Assembly (NCBI RefSeq): GCF_026341825.1
Contig: NZ_JAPENY010000002.1
Location: forward strand, 1,268,501 to 1,332,500
From: Streptomyces sp. NBC_00620
GTDB lineage: Bacteria; Actinomycetota; Actinomycetes; Streptomycetales; Streptomycetaceae
Direction of reading: 5' to 3'
Length of the DNA: 64,000 nt
Positions 1 through 7,305 of this stretch are shown piece after piece. How positions within the stretch are numbered: the first letter of the stretch is position 1; each line of letters starts with the position of its first letter. Made by a program: the position numbers and the translations under genes. Below the pieces are notes generated by a model. The model had not been told where the DNA came from. It ran no database searches and worked only from the letters and a program-made list of their open reading frames with translations.

Positions 1-55
1 TAACGGTACGCCTGGCAGGCCAAACGCGTACACTACCGGCCTTTGGCCTCCGGCG

Positions 56-1408
56 CTAAATCCTGTCGGGTACGGGATTCCCCGCGTCGCGTATCGCCTG
101 TCGCACCGGCACCCTCGCGAGCAGCACGAACCCGATGACGAAGAAGGCCACAAGCGAGATGATCGCGTCCCGATAACTTCCGGTCAGCTGGTACGTGAGC
201 CCGAACAGCAGAGGGCCCAGCCAGCTCATTCCGCGGTCGCTCATCTCGTACGCGGAGAAGTACTCGGCCTCCTTGCCGCTCGGCACGAGATGCGAGAACA
301 GGGAGCGCGACAGGGCCTGGCTGCCGCCCAGGACGAGCCCGATGCCGGCGGCCAGGACGAAGAACCAGACGGGCGCGCCGGCGGGCAGGAAGTACCCGGC
401 GCCGAGTGTCACGGTCCAGGCGACGAGCGAGCCGAGGATCGTACGTTTCGCGCCGTACCTGCGCGCCAGCCGTCCCATGCCCAGGGCGCCCCCGACCGCG
501 AGCACCTGGACCAGCAGCACGGCGACGATCAGGGTCGACTGGCCGAGGCCCAGCTCCTCCGAACCGTAGATCGAGGCCTGTGAGATGACCGTCTGGATGC
601 CGTCGTTGTAGACGAGGTAGGCGAGAAGGAAGGACAGGGTGAGCGGTTTGCCGCGCATGTCGCGCACGGTGGCCGCCAGTTGCCGCCATCCGGGCGCGGA
701 CGCCGTCCCGGCAGGGGTCTTGCGCCTGTCGTCGCGCAGACGCTTGAGCGGTACGAGGGTGAAGGCGCCCCACCAGACGCCCGCCGAGGCCAGACAGATG
801 CGGACCGCCGTCGACTCGGAGACGCCGAAGGTGTCGTGGGCCGTGAACAGGATCAGGTTCGCGACCAGAACGAGGGAGCCCGCCGCGTAGCCGAAGGCCC
901 AGCCCCGGGACGAGACCGCGTCACGCTCCTCGGGCGGGGCGATCTCCGGCAGGTAGGAGTTGTAGAGGACCATCGACACGGCCACCGAGGCGTTGGCGAC
1001 GATCAACAGCAGACCGCCGAGCAGATAGCGGTCGCCGTCCAGGAAGAACATGCCCGTGGTGGCCGCGGCGCCCACATAGGCGGCGGCCGCGAGCAACGGC
1101 TTCTTGCGGCCCGTGCGGTCGGCGGCCGCGCCCGCGATCGGCATCACGAAGATCGACAGGATGACGGACACCGAGACCGAGTACGCGAAGAAGGAACCGG
1201 CGCGGATCGGTATCCCCAGCGGATGCACGAAGCCGTCCGCGTCCGCCGCCGCCTTGGCGACCGACGTCAGATAGGGGCCGAGGAACACGGTGAGCACGCT
1301 CGTCGAGTAGACGGAGCACGCCCAGTCGTACATGTACCAGCCGTGTTGCTCGCGCCGTCGCTCGGCGGCCTCGTCGGCCGCCTGTGCGCGCACGGTGTCA
1401 GTGCCCAC
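56..1408 (-). CDS. MFS transporter, UMF1/Atg22-like
   Basis: This is a 450-residue polytopic membrane protein. The N-terminal segment WYMYDWACSVYST followed by a short helix is the hallmark I associate with the UMF1/Atg22-like branch of the major facilitator superfamily. A basic loop DRTGRKKP follows the second to third helix, and the C-terminal half again alternates hydrophobic helices with short charged loops (GRLARRYGAKR). The start is a GTG preceded by GAGGGG at good spacing, and the stop is TAG. The substrate cannot be read from sequence; yeast Atg22 exports amino acids from the vacuole, but bacterial members are uncharacterised. The phosphodiesterase gene lies 40 bp upstream on the same strand, so co-transcription is possible. 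Bases 1-55 beyond the stop hold only a short GC-rich dyad. Confidence 0.85.
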   Translation of the reverse strand: MGTDTVRAQAADEAAERRREQHGWYMYDWACSVYSTSVLTVFLGPYLTSVAKAAADADGFVHPLGIPIRAGSFFAYSVSVSVILSIFVMPIAGAAADRTGRKKPLLAAAAYVGAAATTGMFFLDGDRYLLGGLLLIVANASVAVSMVLYNSYLPEIAPPEERDAVSSRGWAFGYAAGSLVLVANLILFTAHDTFGVSESTAVRICLASAGVWWGAFTLVPLKRLRDDRRKTPAGTASAPGWRQLAATVRDMRGKPLTLSFLLAYLVYNDGIQTVISQASIYGSEELGLGQSTLIVAVLLVQVLAVGGALGMGRLARRYGAKRTILGSLVAWTVTLGAGYFLPAGAPVWFFVLAAGIGLVLGGSQALSRSLFSHLVPSGKEAEYFSAYEMSDRGMSWLGPLLFGLTYQLTGSYRDAIISLVAFFVIGFVLLARVPVRQAIRDAGNPVPDRI

Positions 1409-1448
1409 CCGTGCCCCTCGCTTCCCGTGAACGGACCGCGCGGCGGGC

Positions 1449-2216
1449 TCAGACCCAGGTGCCCCGGTCCTCCAGGACCCTGCGCAGCGTGTCGATGTGA
1501 TCGGTCATGATGCCATCGACTCCCAGGTCCAGGAGCCGGTGCATGCGATCCGCCTCGTTGACCGTCCACACGTGGACCTGCAACCCGCGCGCGTGGGCGG
1601 CGCGCAGGAAGCGCCGGTCGACCACCGGCACGCCCGACTGGGACACGGGTACCTGGGCGGCGACCGCCGAGCCGCGCACCGCGGCCGGTATGCCGTACGA
1701 GCGCAGCCGCAGCCCCAGGACGCCCCGGGTGCCGTACGAGGTGGCCAGGCGCGGCCCGGCCAGGCGCTGGGCGCGGAAGACGCGCGCCTCGGAGAACGAG
1801 CCGACGCAGACGCGGTCCCAGGCGTTGGTGCGGCCGATCAGGTTGAGCAGGGGATGGAGGGCCGGTTCCGCCTTGATGTCGACGTTCCAGCGCACCTCGG
1901 GAAAGGTTTCGAGCAGCTCTTCGAAGAGGGGGACCGGTTCTTTGCCCGCCACGCGCGCGTGGCGCACGTCCTCCCACGGGAGGTCCGCGATCCGGCCCGC
2001 TCCGTCGGTCACCCGGTCCAGGGTCGAGTCGTGGAAGGCGACGAGCTTGCCGTCCGCCGTCGCGTGTACGTCCGTCTCGATGTAGCGGTAGCCCGCCTCC
2101 ACCGCCCGCCGGAACTGGGCCAGGGTGTTCTCCAGACCGTCCGCGGCGCCGCCCCGGTGCGCGAAGGGGATTGGGCCGGGGTGGTCGAGGTACGGGTGGC
2201 GTATACGCGTGCTCAC
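1449..2216 (-). CDS. glycerophosphodiester phosphodiesterase family protein
   Basis: A 255-residue GDPD-family TIM-barrel enzyme, expected to hydrolyse glycerophosphodiesters to glycerol-3-phosphate and an alcohol. The active-site signature is complete: HRGGAADGLENT near residue 20 (catalytic His, Arg and the Glu-Asn-Thr turn), ETDVHATADGKLVAFHD near residue 40-55 (metal-binding Glu and Asp, second catalytic His), and VNVDIKAE-type strand later. No signal peptide is visible, so it is probably cytoplasmic. The start is a GTG whose first bases overlap the TGA of the upstream YczE-like gene (GTGA at 2213-2216), which implies translational coupling. A much longer open frame in this phase runs upstream, but its codons belong to no recognisable protein. 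Confidence 0.92.
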   Translation of the reverse strand: MSTRIRHPYLDHPGPIPFAHRGGAADGLENTLAQFRRAVEAGYRYIETDVHATADGKLVAFHDSTLDRVTDGAGRIADLPWEDVRHARVAGKEPVPLFEELLETFPEVRWNVDIKAEPALHPLLNLIGRTNAWDRVCVGSFSEARVFRAQRLAGPRLATSYGTRGVLGLRLRSYGIPAAVRGSAVAAQVPVSQSGVPVVDRRFLRAAHARGLQVHVWTVNEADRMHRLLDLGVDGIMTDHIDTLRRVLEDRGTWV

Positions 2217-2890
2217 CCGGGCAGTATGGCGCGCTCCGGTTGACCGGTGGCAACGACCGTGCTGCCGCCCGGTGCCGTGGGGGCGGCGAACACGCGCAGG
2301 AAGAACTGGGCCAGCGGACCGATCGCGACGGCGTACAGCACGGTGCCGATGCCGACCGTGCCGCCGAGGGCGAAGCCGGTCGCGACGACCGCCACTTCGA
2401 CGGCCGTGCGCATCAGGCGGATCGAGCGGCCGGTCCGCCGGTGCAGGCCTGTCATCAGGCCGTCGCGCGGTCCCGGACCGAAGCGTGCGGTGATGTAGAG
2501 GCCGGTCGCCGCACCGTTCAGCAGGATGCCCGCCACGAGAAGGGGAATCCGTACGGCCAGGCTGTGCGCGGCGGGCAGGAGGGCGAGGGTGCCGTCCATG
2601 GCGATGCCGACCACGAAGACGTTGGAGACCGTGCCCAGGCCCGGGCGCTGGCGGAGCGGGATCCACAGGAGCAGCACCGCCGCGCCCACGAAGATCGACA
2701 CCACGCCGATCGTCAGGCCGGTCAGCTCGGCGAGCCCCTGGTGGAGCACGTTCCAGGGCTCCAAGCCGAGGCCCGCCTCCACGAGCAGGGCGGAGCTCGC
2801 GCCGTACAGCGCCAGGCCGGCGTACAGCTGGACGAGTCGACGCGGGAACCGTCCGGACTTGAGGAGTCCGGTCTCCGATTGGCTGGACAA
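2213..2890 (-). CDS. YczE-like integral membrane protein
   Basis: About 225 residues with five or so hydrophobic helices starting at the sequence RRLVQLYAGLALYG, which is typical of YczE/YyaS/YitT-like membrane proteins. The function of the family is not established. YczE-like genes are often paired with MocR-type regulators in actinobacteria and bacilli, as here, where the MocR gene is divergent and adjacent, so the membrane protein is the likely regulatory target and may move a vitamin B6-related or amine compound (inference). I chose the TTG at 2888-2890 because AGGGGG lies about eight bases before it; an in-frame ATG at 2924-2926 would add twelve residues but has a poor ribosome site. The 3' end overlaps the GDPD start. 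Confidence 0.85.
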   Translation of the reverse strand: MSSQSETGLLKSGRFPRRLVQLYAGLALYGASSALLVEAGLGLEPWNVLHQGLAELTGLTIGVVSIFVGAAVLLLWIPLRQRPGLGTVSNVFVVGIAMDGTLALLPAAHSLAVRIPLLVAGILLNGAATGLYITARFGPGPRDGLMTGLHRRTGRSIRLMRTAVEVAVVATGFALGGTVGIGTVLYAVAIGPLAQFFLRVFAAPTAPGGSTVVATGQPERAILPG

Positions 2891-2990
2891 GATGAAGCCC
2901 CCTGTGGTGGTCGTGGCCTGACACATGACACTCTGTGGCTTGAGAAGGAACCACATCCATGGCCAATTCGGGGAAGGTGGACTGGGAATC
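2891..2990. promoter_or_regulatory. divergent mocR / yczE control region
   Basis: Short intergenic segment between two divergent genes. It contains TGTGG at 2934-2938 and CCACA at 2951-2955 as an inverted pair twelve bases apart, and further TGTGG/CCATGG-like words nearby. A TTGAGA at 2940-2945 could act as a -35 for mocR. MocR regulators usually bind paired repeats in such a region; which of these words is the operator cannot be decided by eye. Confidence 0.35.
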
Positions 2991-4490
2991 ATGACTCAGT
3001 GGACTTCGGCGGTGGGTGCCGCTCAGCTCGCCCGGCTCCTCAACTCCCAGCAGGAGCGCCCCGCGGGGCCCGGCACCCGCCGCCCGCCCGCCTATCGCGC
3101 GCTCGCCGACGGCATCCGGCTGCTGGTGCTCGAAGGACGGGTGCCGGTCGCCGCGCGGCTGCCCGCCGAGCGGGAACTCGCGCTGTCCCTGTCCGTCAGC
3201 CGTACGACGGTCGCCGCGGCCTACGAGGCGCTGCGGTCCGAAGGATTCCTGGAGTCCCGCCGCGGAGCGGGCAGCTGGACCGCCGTGCCCGCGGGGAACC
3301 CGCTGCCCGCGCGCGGCCTTGAACCGTTGCCGCCCGAAGCCCTCGGATCCATGATCGACCTCGGCTGCGCGGCGCTGCCCGCGCCCGAGCCCTGGCTCAC
3401 CCGGGCCGTGCAGGGCGCCCTGGAGGAGCTGCCGCCGTACGCGCACACCCACGGCGACTATCCCGCCGGACTGCCCGCGCTGCGCTCGATGCTCGCCGAG
3501 CGGTACACGGCGCGCGGGATACCGACCATGCCCGAGCAGATCATGGTGACCACCGGGGCGATGGGAGCGATCGACGCGATCTGTCATCTCTTCGCCGGGC
3601 GCGGTGAACGGATCGCCGTCGAGTCGCCCTCGTACGCCAACATCCTTCAGCTGATGCGCGAGGCCGGGGCCCGGCTGGTGCCCGTCGCCATGGCCGAGGG
3701 GCTCGCCGGGTGGGACATGGACCGCTGGCGGCAGGTCCTGCGGGATTCGGCTCCCCGGCTCGCGTATGTCGTCGCCGACTTCCACAACCCGACGGGCGCC
3801 CTTGCCGACGAGGACCAGCGGCGGGTGCTCGTGGACGCGGCGCGGTCTGCTGGGACTGTGCTCGTCGTGGACGAGACGATGAGCGAACTGCATCTGGACG
3901 ACGGGGTGCACATGCCCCGCCCCGTGAGCAGTTTCGACCCCGCAGGATCGACCGTCATCACGGTCGGGTCCGCAAGCAAGGCCTTCTGGGCCGGGATGCG
4001 CATCGGGTGGGTGCGGGCCGCCCCCGATGTGATCCGCAGCCTGGTCTCCGCGCGCGCGTACGCCGACCTGGGCACGCCCGTGCTGGAGCAGTTGGCCGTG
4101 AACTGGCTGCTCAGCACCGGGGGCTGGGAGCAGGCCGTGGAGATCCGGCGGACGCAGGCCCGGGAGAACCGGGACGACCTGGTCGCCGCGGTGCGGCGGC
4201 AGCTGCCCGAGTGGGATTTCTCGGTGCCGCGGGGCGGGCTCACGTTGTGGGTGCGGACCGGAGGCCTGTCGGGGTCGCGGCTGGCCGAGATGGGGGAGCG
4301 GGTGGGGGTCCGCGTGCCGTCCGGGCCACGGTTCGGGGTGGACGGCGCCTTCGAGGGGTATGTGCGGTTGCCGTTCACTGTGGGGGGTGCGGTGGCCGAG
4401 GAGGCGGCGGTGCGGCTCGCTGCGGCGGCGCGGTTGGTGGAGACGGGGGGTAGTGGGGGGAGTGAGGTGCCTCGGACGTTTGTGGCTTAG
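2991..4490 (+). CDS. MocR/PdxR-family regulator (GntR helix-turn-helix fused to aminotransferase-like domain)
   Basis: A 499-residue protein with the standard MocR design: an N-terminal GntR winged helix (about residues 30-105, with RLPAERELALSLSVSRTTVAAAYEAL) joined to a fold-type I aminotransferase-like domain (about 130-490). The PLP lysine is present as K330 in VGSASKAFWAG, and NPTGA and the C-terminal arginine region are also visible. Such proteins sense PLP or a PLP adduct and act on neighbouring genes, and the divergent yczE-like gene is the obvious target. The start is the ATG at 2991, closest to the TSAVGAAQLARLL sequence that aligns with family N-termini; the longer frame from 2925 would overlap the control region. 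The last 120 bases are unusually G-rich. Confidence 0.9.
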   Translation: MTQWTSAVGAAQLARLLNSQQERPAGPGTRRPPAYRALADGIRLLVLEGRVPVAARLPAERELALSLSVSRTTVAAAYEALRSEGFLESRRGAGSWTAVPAGNPLPARGLEPLPPEALGSMIDLGCAALPAPEPWLTRAVQGALEELPPYAHTHGDYPAGLPALRSMLAERYTARGIPTMPEQIMVTTGAMGAIDAICHLFAGRGERIAVESPSYANILQLMREAGARLVPVAMAEGLAGWDMDRWRQVLRDSAPRLAYVVADFHNPTGALADEDQRRVLVDAARSAGTVLVVDETMSELHLDDGVHMPRPVSSFDPAGSTVITVGSASKAFWAGMRIGWVRAAPDVIRSLVSARAYADLGTPVLEQLAVNWLLSTGGWEQAVEIRRTQARENRDDLVAAVRRQLPEWDFSVPRGGLTLWVRTGGLSGSRLAEMGERVGVRVPSGPRFGVDGAFEGYVRLPFTVGGAVAEEAAVRLAAAARLVETGGSGGSEVPRTFVA

Positions 4491-4534
4491 GTGGGGTTTT
4501 TCGCCCCCTCCGCCCCTTCCCGTCCCGTTCCTGA

Positions 4535-4602
4535 GGGCTCCGCCCCCAGACCCCCGTGTCGCGCTGACGCGCTCGTCCTCAGACGCCGGACGGGCTGATC
4601 TC
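4535..4602. repeat. Streptomyces-type intergenic repeat running into the sffA 3' end
   Basis: The stretch beginning GGGCTCCGCCCCCAGACCC and ending in CTCAGACGCCGGACGGGCTG is a sequence I recognise as one of the most abundant dispersed intergenic repeats in Streptomyces chromosomes. It lies between the convergent mocR and sffA genes and extends over the sffA stop, so the last residues of SffA (ISPSGV) are encoded by the repeat. A short GGGG-TTTTTCG-CCCC hairpin precedes it at 4493-4507 and may end mocR transcription. Confidence 0.6.
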
Positions 4603-6123
4603 CGCCTCTGCCGGAGTCGTGCGCTCCGGTAGGAGGTCCAGGACCGCCCGCCGATGGGTGTCGCTGGTCGCGTCGTCGTAGGGGTCCGGGGTCGCCGGGA
4701 CCTGGAGGCGGAGGACCGGGCCGGTGCCCAGGCGGGCGTAGCCCCGACCCGGGGGTACCTCACGGGTGGGCGTGGTGTGCGGGGGTGAGCCCAGTACCGC
4801 CCCCAGCTGGGCGGAGGACGCGGGACCGAGCACCACGCGCGCGCGAGTGTGCTGGCGGACGGCGTCGCTGAGGGAGTCCAGGCTGTCGAAGTGCTCGGCC
4901 ACGACGACCGTGACACCGGCCGCGCGGCCATGGCGCAGAGGGACCTGGAGGAGTGACTGTGGGTCGTTGCGGCCGTCGACGGCGGCGAAGTGGCCCAGCG
5001 CGCTCGGACGGTCCAGCAGGATCCACAGCGGGTGCTTGGTGTCGTCCGGCGCGGACTGGCCGGCCTGACGGGCGCGGTTCGCGGCGATGAGACGCCGTTC
5101 CGTCTCATGGGCGGCCCACTCCAGGCTCGCGAGCGCCCCGGCGAGCCCGCACTCGACGGCCAGTACACCCTCGCGGCCGGTCAGGCACGCGTACTCGCCG
5201 GTGCCCGCTCCCTCCACGATCACGACATCGCCGTACTGGAGACACTGCAGGGCGATCGAGCGCAGCAGTGTGGTGGTGCCGCTGCCGGGCTCGCCCGCGA
5301 CCAGCAGATGCGGCTCCGTGGAGCGGACTCCCGTGCGCCAGACGACCGGGGGGACGTCACGCTGTTCCTCGCCGTAGGTGAGGGGGAGCGTGCGCTGGAC
5401 GTCGGCGGGGTCGGTGAAGCCGAGGACCGTCTCGCCGGGTGCGGTCACGAACCGCTGGGCGGCGATGTCGGTCGGGAGCGGCGGGAGGACCGTGATCCTC
5501 AGCTCGTTGCCCTCCTCGTCCCACTCGAAGTGGTATTCGCGGCCGCGGCCGGACTTGGCGTGCAGCAGCTGCTCGATCCGGGCGCGGGACTCCGCCTCGC
5601 CGTCGGTGAAGTACGCCGGGTAGCGGAGGAGGAGCCGGGACACACGTCCGTCCTCGTCGAAGTCGTAGGAGGAGAAGGCCTTCTCCCAGTCGCCGCCGTG
5701 GGCATAGAGGGGGGCGGGGTCCTCGGCCGCGGAGAAGTACGGGACCAGGGCCTCGTACAGCGACTGGAGGCGCTGGGTCTGCGACTCGTCGGGGCCCGTC
5801 GGCTCCGGGGCGGTGCGTTCGCGGCCCGCCCACGCTGCCGCCGCCATCAGCGTGATGACGGCGAGCAGCGGTCCGTACGGCACCAGTGCCACGACCAGGA
5901 CCACCGAGGCCACCAGGAACAGCAGGGGCCCGCGCCGGTCCTTGGGCGTGGCGGCCCACTTGCGCCGTCCGGCAGCTGCCAGCCGGCGCAGTCCACGAGT
6001 GATCGTGATCAGCGGGTGGAGGACGTCGGTGGCGCTGTCGGCTGCCGTTCGGGCCAGATCCCGGCTTCGGGCGATCTGTGCGCTGCCGTTGCTCAGAATG
6101 CGGGGGAGAGGGCGCCGGGCCAC
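4579..6123 (-). CDS. sffA: SffA-like SpoIIIE/FtsK-related septal protein, degenerate ATPase motifs
   Basis: A 514-residue protein with a hydrophobic hairpin at about residues 65-99 and an FtsK/SpoIIIE-like P-loop domain behind it. It directly follows the smeA-like gene, and that pair matches smeA-sffA of S. coelicolor, in which SmeA targets SffA to sporulation septa and loss disturbs chromosome segregation and spore maturation. The Walker A region is GEPGSGTT at residues 277-284, so Thr283 sits where the invariant Lys should be; the Walker B-like strand LWILLDRPS has Arg372 after Asp371 rather than Glu. Nucleotide binding or hydrolysis is therefore doubtful. The start is a GTG with CAGGAGA six bases upstream, 35 bp after smeA. 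The C-terminus is supplied by a dispersed repeat. Confidence 0.88.
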   Translation of the reverse strand: MARRPLPRILSNGSAQIARSRDLARTAADSATDVLHPLITITRGLRRLAAAGRRKWAATPKDRRGPLLFLVASVVLVVALVPYGPLLAVITLMAAAAWAGRERTAPEPTGPDESQTQRLQSLYEALVPYFSAAEDPAPLYAHGGDWEKAFSSYDFDEDGRVSRLLLRYPAYFTDGEAESRARIEQLLHAKSGRGREYHFEWDEEGNELRITVLPPLPTDIAAQRFVTAPGETVLGFTDPADVQRTLPLTYGEEQRDVPPVVWRTGVRSTEPHLLVAGEPGSGTTTLLRSIALQCLQYGDVVIVEGAGTGEYACLTGREGVLAVECGLAGALASLEWAAHETERRLIAANRARQAGQSAPDDTKHPLWILLDRPSALGHFAAVDGRNDPQSLLQVPLRHGRAAGVTVVVAEHFDSLDSLSDAVRQHTRARVVLGPASSAQLGAVLGSPPHTTPTREVPPGRGYARLGTGPVLRLQVPATPDPYDDATSDTHRRAVLDLLPERTTPAEAEISPSGV

Positions 6124-6158
6124 TGCTGTCTCCTGATGGTGCGTGCGAGAGAGGGACG

Positions 6159-6353
6159 TCAGAACTTGATCCCGCCGAGGAGGCCCGCAAGGCTCTCCCC
6201 GCCGGCCTTGATGCTCGGAGCGATGGCCGTGCTCGCCATGTAGAACCCGAACAGCGCGGCCACAAAGGCATGCGACGCCTTGAGCCCGTCCTTCTTGAAG
6301 AAGAGGAACACGATGATGCCGAGGAGGACGACGCCTGAGATGGACAGAATCAT
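6159..6353 (-). CDS. smeA: SmeA-like small sporulation membrane protein
   Basis: A 64-residue protein with a first hydrophobic helix (residues 2-20, ending in FFKKDGLK) and a second, weaker hydrophobic segment (about 27-45), then a glycine-rich tail ending GGIKF. Size, sequence and the directly downstream FtsK-like gene identify it with SmeA, the small membrane protein that localises SffA to sporulation septa in Streptomyces. The ATG is preceded by AGGAG at about six bases. The upstream 100 bp are strikingly AT-rich for this genome (including TTTTATCG and TATGGATACAT around 6405-6430), which suits a developmentally regulated promoter, though I cannot assign a sigma factor. Confidence 0.88.
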   Translation of the reverse strand: MILSISGVVLLGIIVFLFFKKDGLKASHAFVAALFGFYMASTAIAPSIKAGGESLAGLLGGIKF

Positions 6354-6612
6354 TTGAGCTCTCCTGGTTCGTGGGGACAGTCACCATGAGTTCTTCCAGG
6401 ATCACAGCATGTATCCATACGATAAAAGGTGCAACTGAGTGAATTTCCGCTGATTTCACCCGAGTGGCGGACTCTTTTGGGCCGCCTGAACAGGTCTGTT
6501 CCGTCCGGCAAGTCCGTTGTGATCCTTGCCGCAGGCCGTGCCGGTCATGTGGAGCCGGAGCCAGTACGCTGGCGATTCACCCGAACGGTTGCAGTGAGAG
6601 GCGGTCCGGCCG

Positions 6613-7005
6613 ATGAGTGAAGCCCCCGACCCCGAGGTCGTGGAGCTGGCGACCAAGATCTTCGATCTGGCGCGCCGTGGCGAGACCGAGGCGCTCGTGG
6701 CGTACGTCGACGCCGGCGTTCCCGCCAACCTCACCAACGACCGTGGCGACTCGCTCGTGATGCTCGCCGCCTACCACGGCCATGCCGAGGCCGTACGCGC
6801 CCTGCTGGAGCGCGGCGCCGAGGCGGACCGCATCAACGACCGGGGTCAGACACCGCTCGCCGGTGCTGTCTTCAAGGGCGAGGAAGCCGTGATCCGGGTG
6901 CTCCTGGACGGTGGCGCCGATCCGGCCGCGGGCACCCCCTCGGCCGTCGACACGGCGCGCATGTTCGCCAAGGCCGAGCTGCTCGAGTTGTTCGGTACAC
7001 GATGA
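6613..7005 (+). CDS. ankyrin-repeat protein
   Basis: A 130-residue protein consisting of about three ankyrin repeats and little else. Repeat signatures are GDSLVMLAAYHGHAEAVRAL near residues 45-64 and GQTPLAGAVFKGEEAVIRVL near 78-97, each followed by a GAxxD/GADP turn. No signal peptide or membrane segment is present, so it is probably a cytoplasmic protein-protein adaptor with unknown partner. GAGAGG lies upstream of the ATG at slightly long spacing. A TACGCT at 6565-6570 is a plausible -10. It is divergent from smeA, and the 259-bp gap between them holds both promoters. Confidence 0.85.
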   Translation: MSEAPDPEVVELATKIFDLARRGETEALVAYVDAGVPANLTNDRGDSLVMLAAYHGHAEAVRALLERGAEADRINDRGQTPLAGAVFKGEEAVIRVLLDGGADPAAGTPSAVDTARMFAKAELLELFGTR

Positions 7006-7151
7006 CTTAGATGCTCTGACCAGGCAAAACGCAAAAAATCGGGGAGGCGGTGCGGGGGCGCCGGAAATGCGGTCGCGGCGGGAAGAACCGCTGGGTCATC
7101 ATGACGTCGTGATTCACGGACGTGATGGCTGGGCAGGTGTTGCCGCACCGC

Positions 7152-7172
7152 GCGGGCCGTGATGCGGCCCGC
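7152..7172 (+). terminator. hairpin downstream of the ankyrin gene
   Basis: GCGGGCC and GGCCCGC form a perfect seven-base stem around a seven-base loop, about 150 bp after the ankyrin stop and just ahead of the leader ORF. It may be a terminator or part of the leader structure; there is no T tract. Confidence 0.3.
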
Positions 7173-7200
7173 ATGGGCCACCTACGAGAGGCAGAGGAAG

Positions 7201-7260
7201 ATGGTCTTCAGCAAGCAAGAAACGGCGGGCGCTCCGACGTGTTGTCACGCGGCCAGGTAA
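7201..7260 (+). CDS. putative 19-residue leader peptide with Cys-Cys codons
   Basis: ATG at 7201 is preceded by two purine-rich stretches (GAGAGG and AGAGG) and opens a 19-codon frame ending in TAA. The peptide ends TCCHAAR, with two adjacent TGT codons followed by His. It ends 45 bp before the HEAT-repeat gene. Very short ORFs with consecutive Cys codons act as cysteine-responsive attenuators in mycobacteria, and that is the closest model I know. Nothing else proves translation, and coding statistics mean little at this length. Confidence 0.4.
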   Translation: MVFSKQETAGAPTCCHAAR

Positions 7261-7305
7261 TGCAGGATCCCGGTTGCGTCGACGCTTGATGTGAGGCTGT
7301 TTCCC

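Noticed and set aside
1449..5168. 1239-codon minus-strand open frame
   Set aside because: Only its last 255 codons encode a recognisable protein (GDPD). The rest runs antisense to mocR and out of frame through yczE and sffA; it is a product of high GC content.
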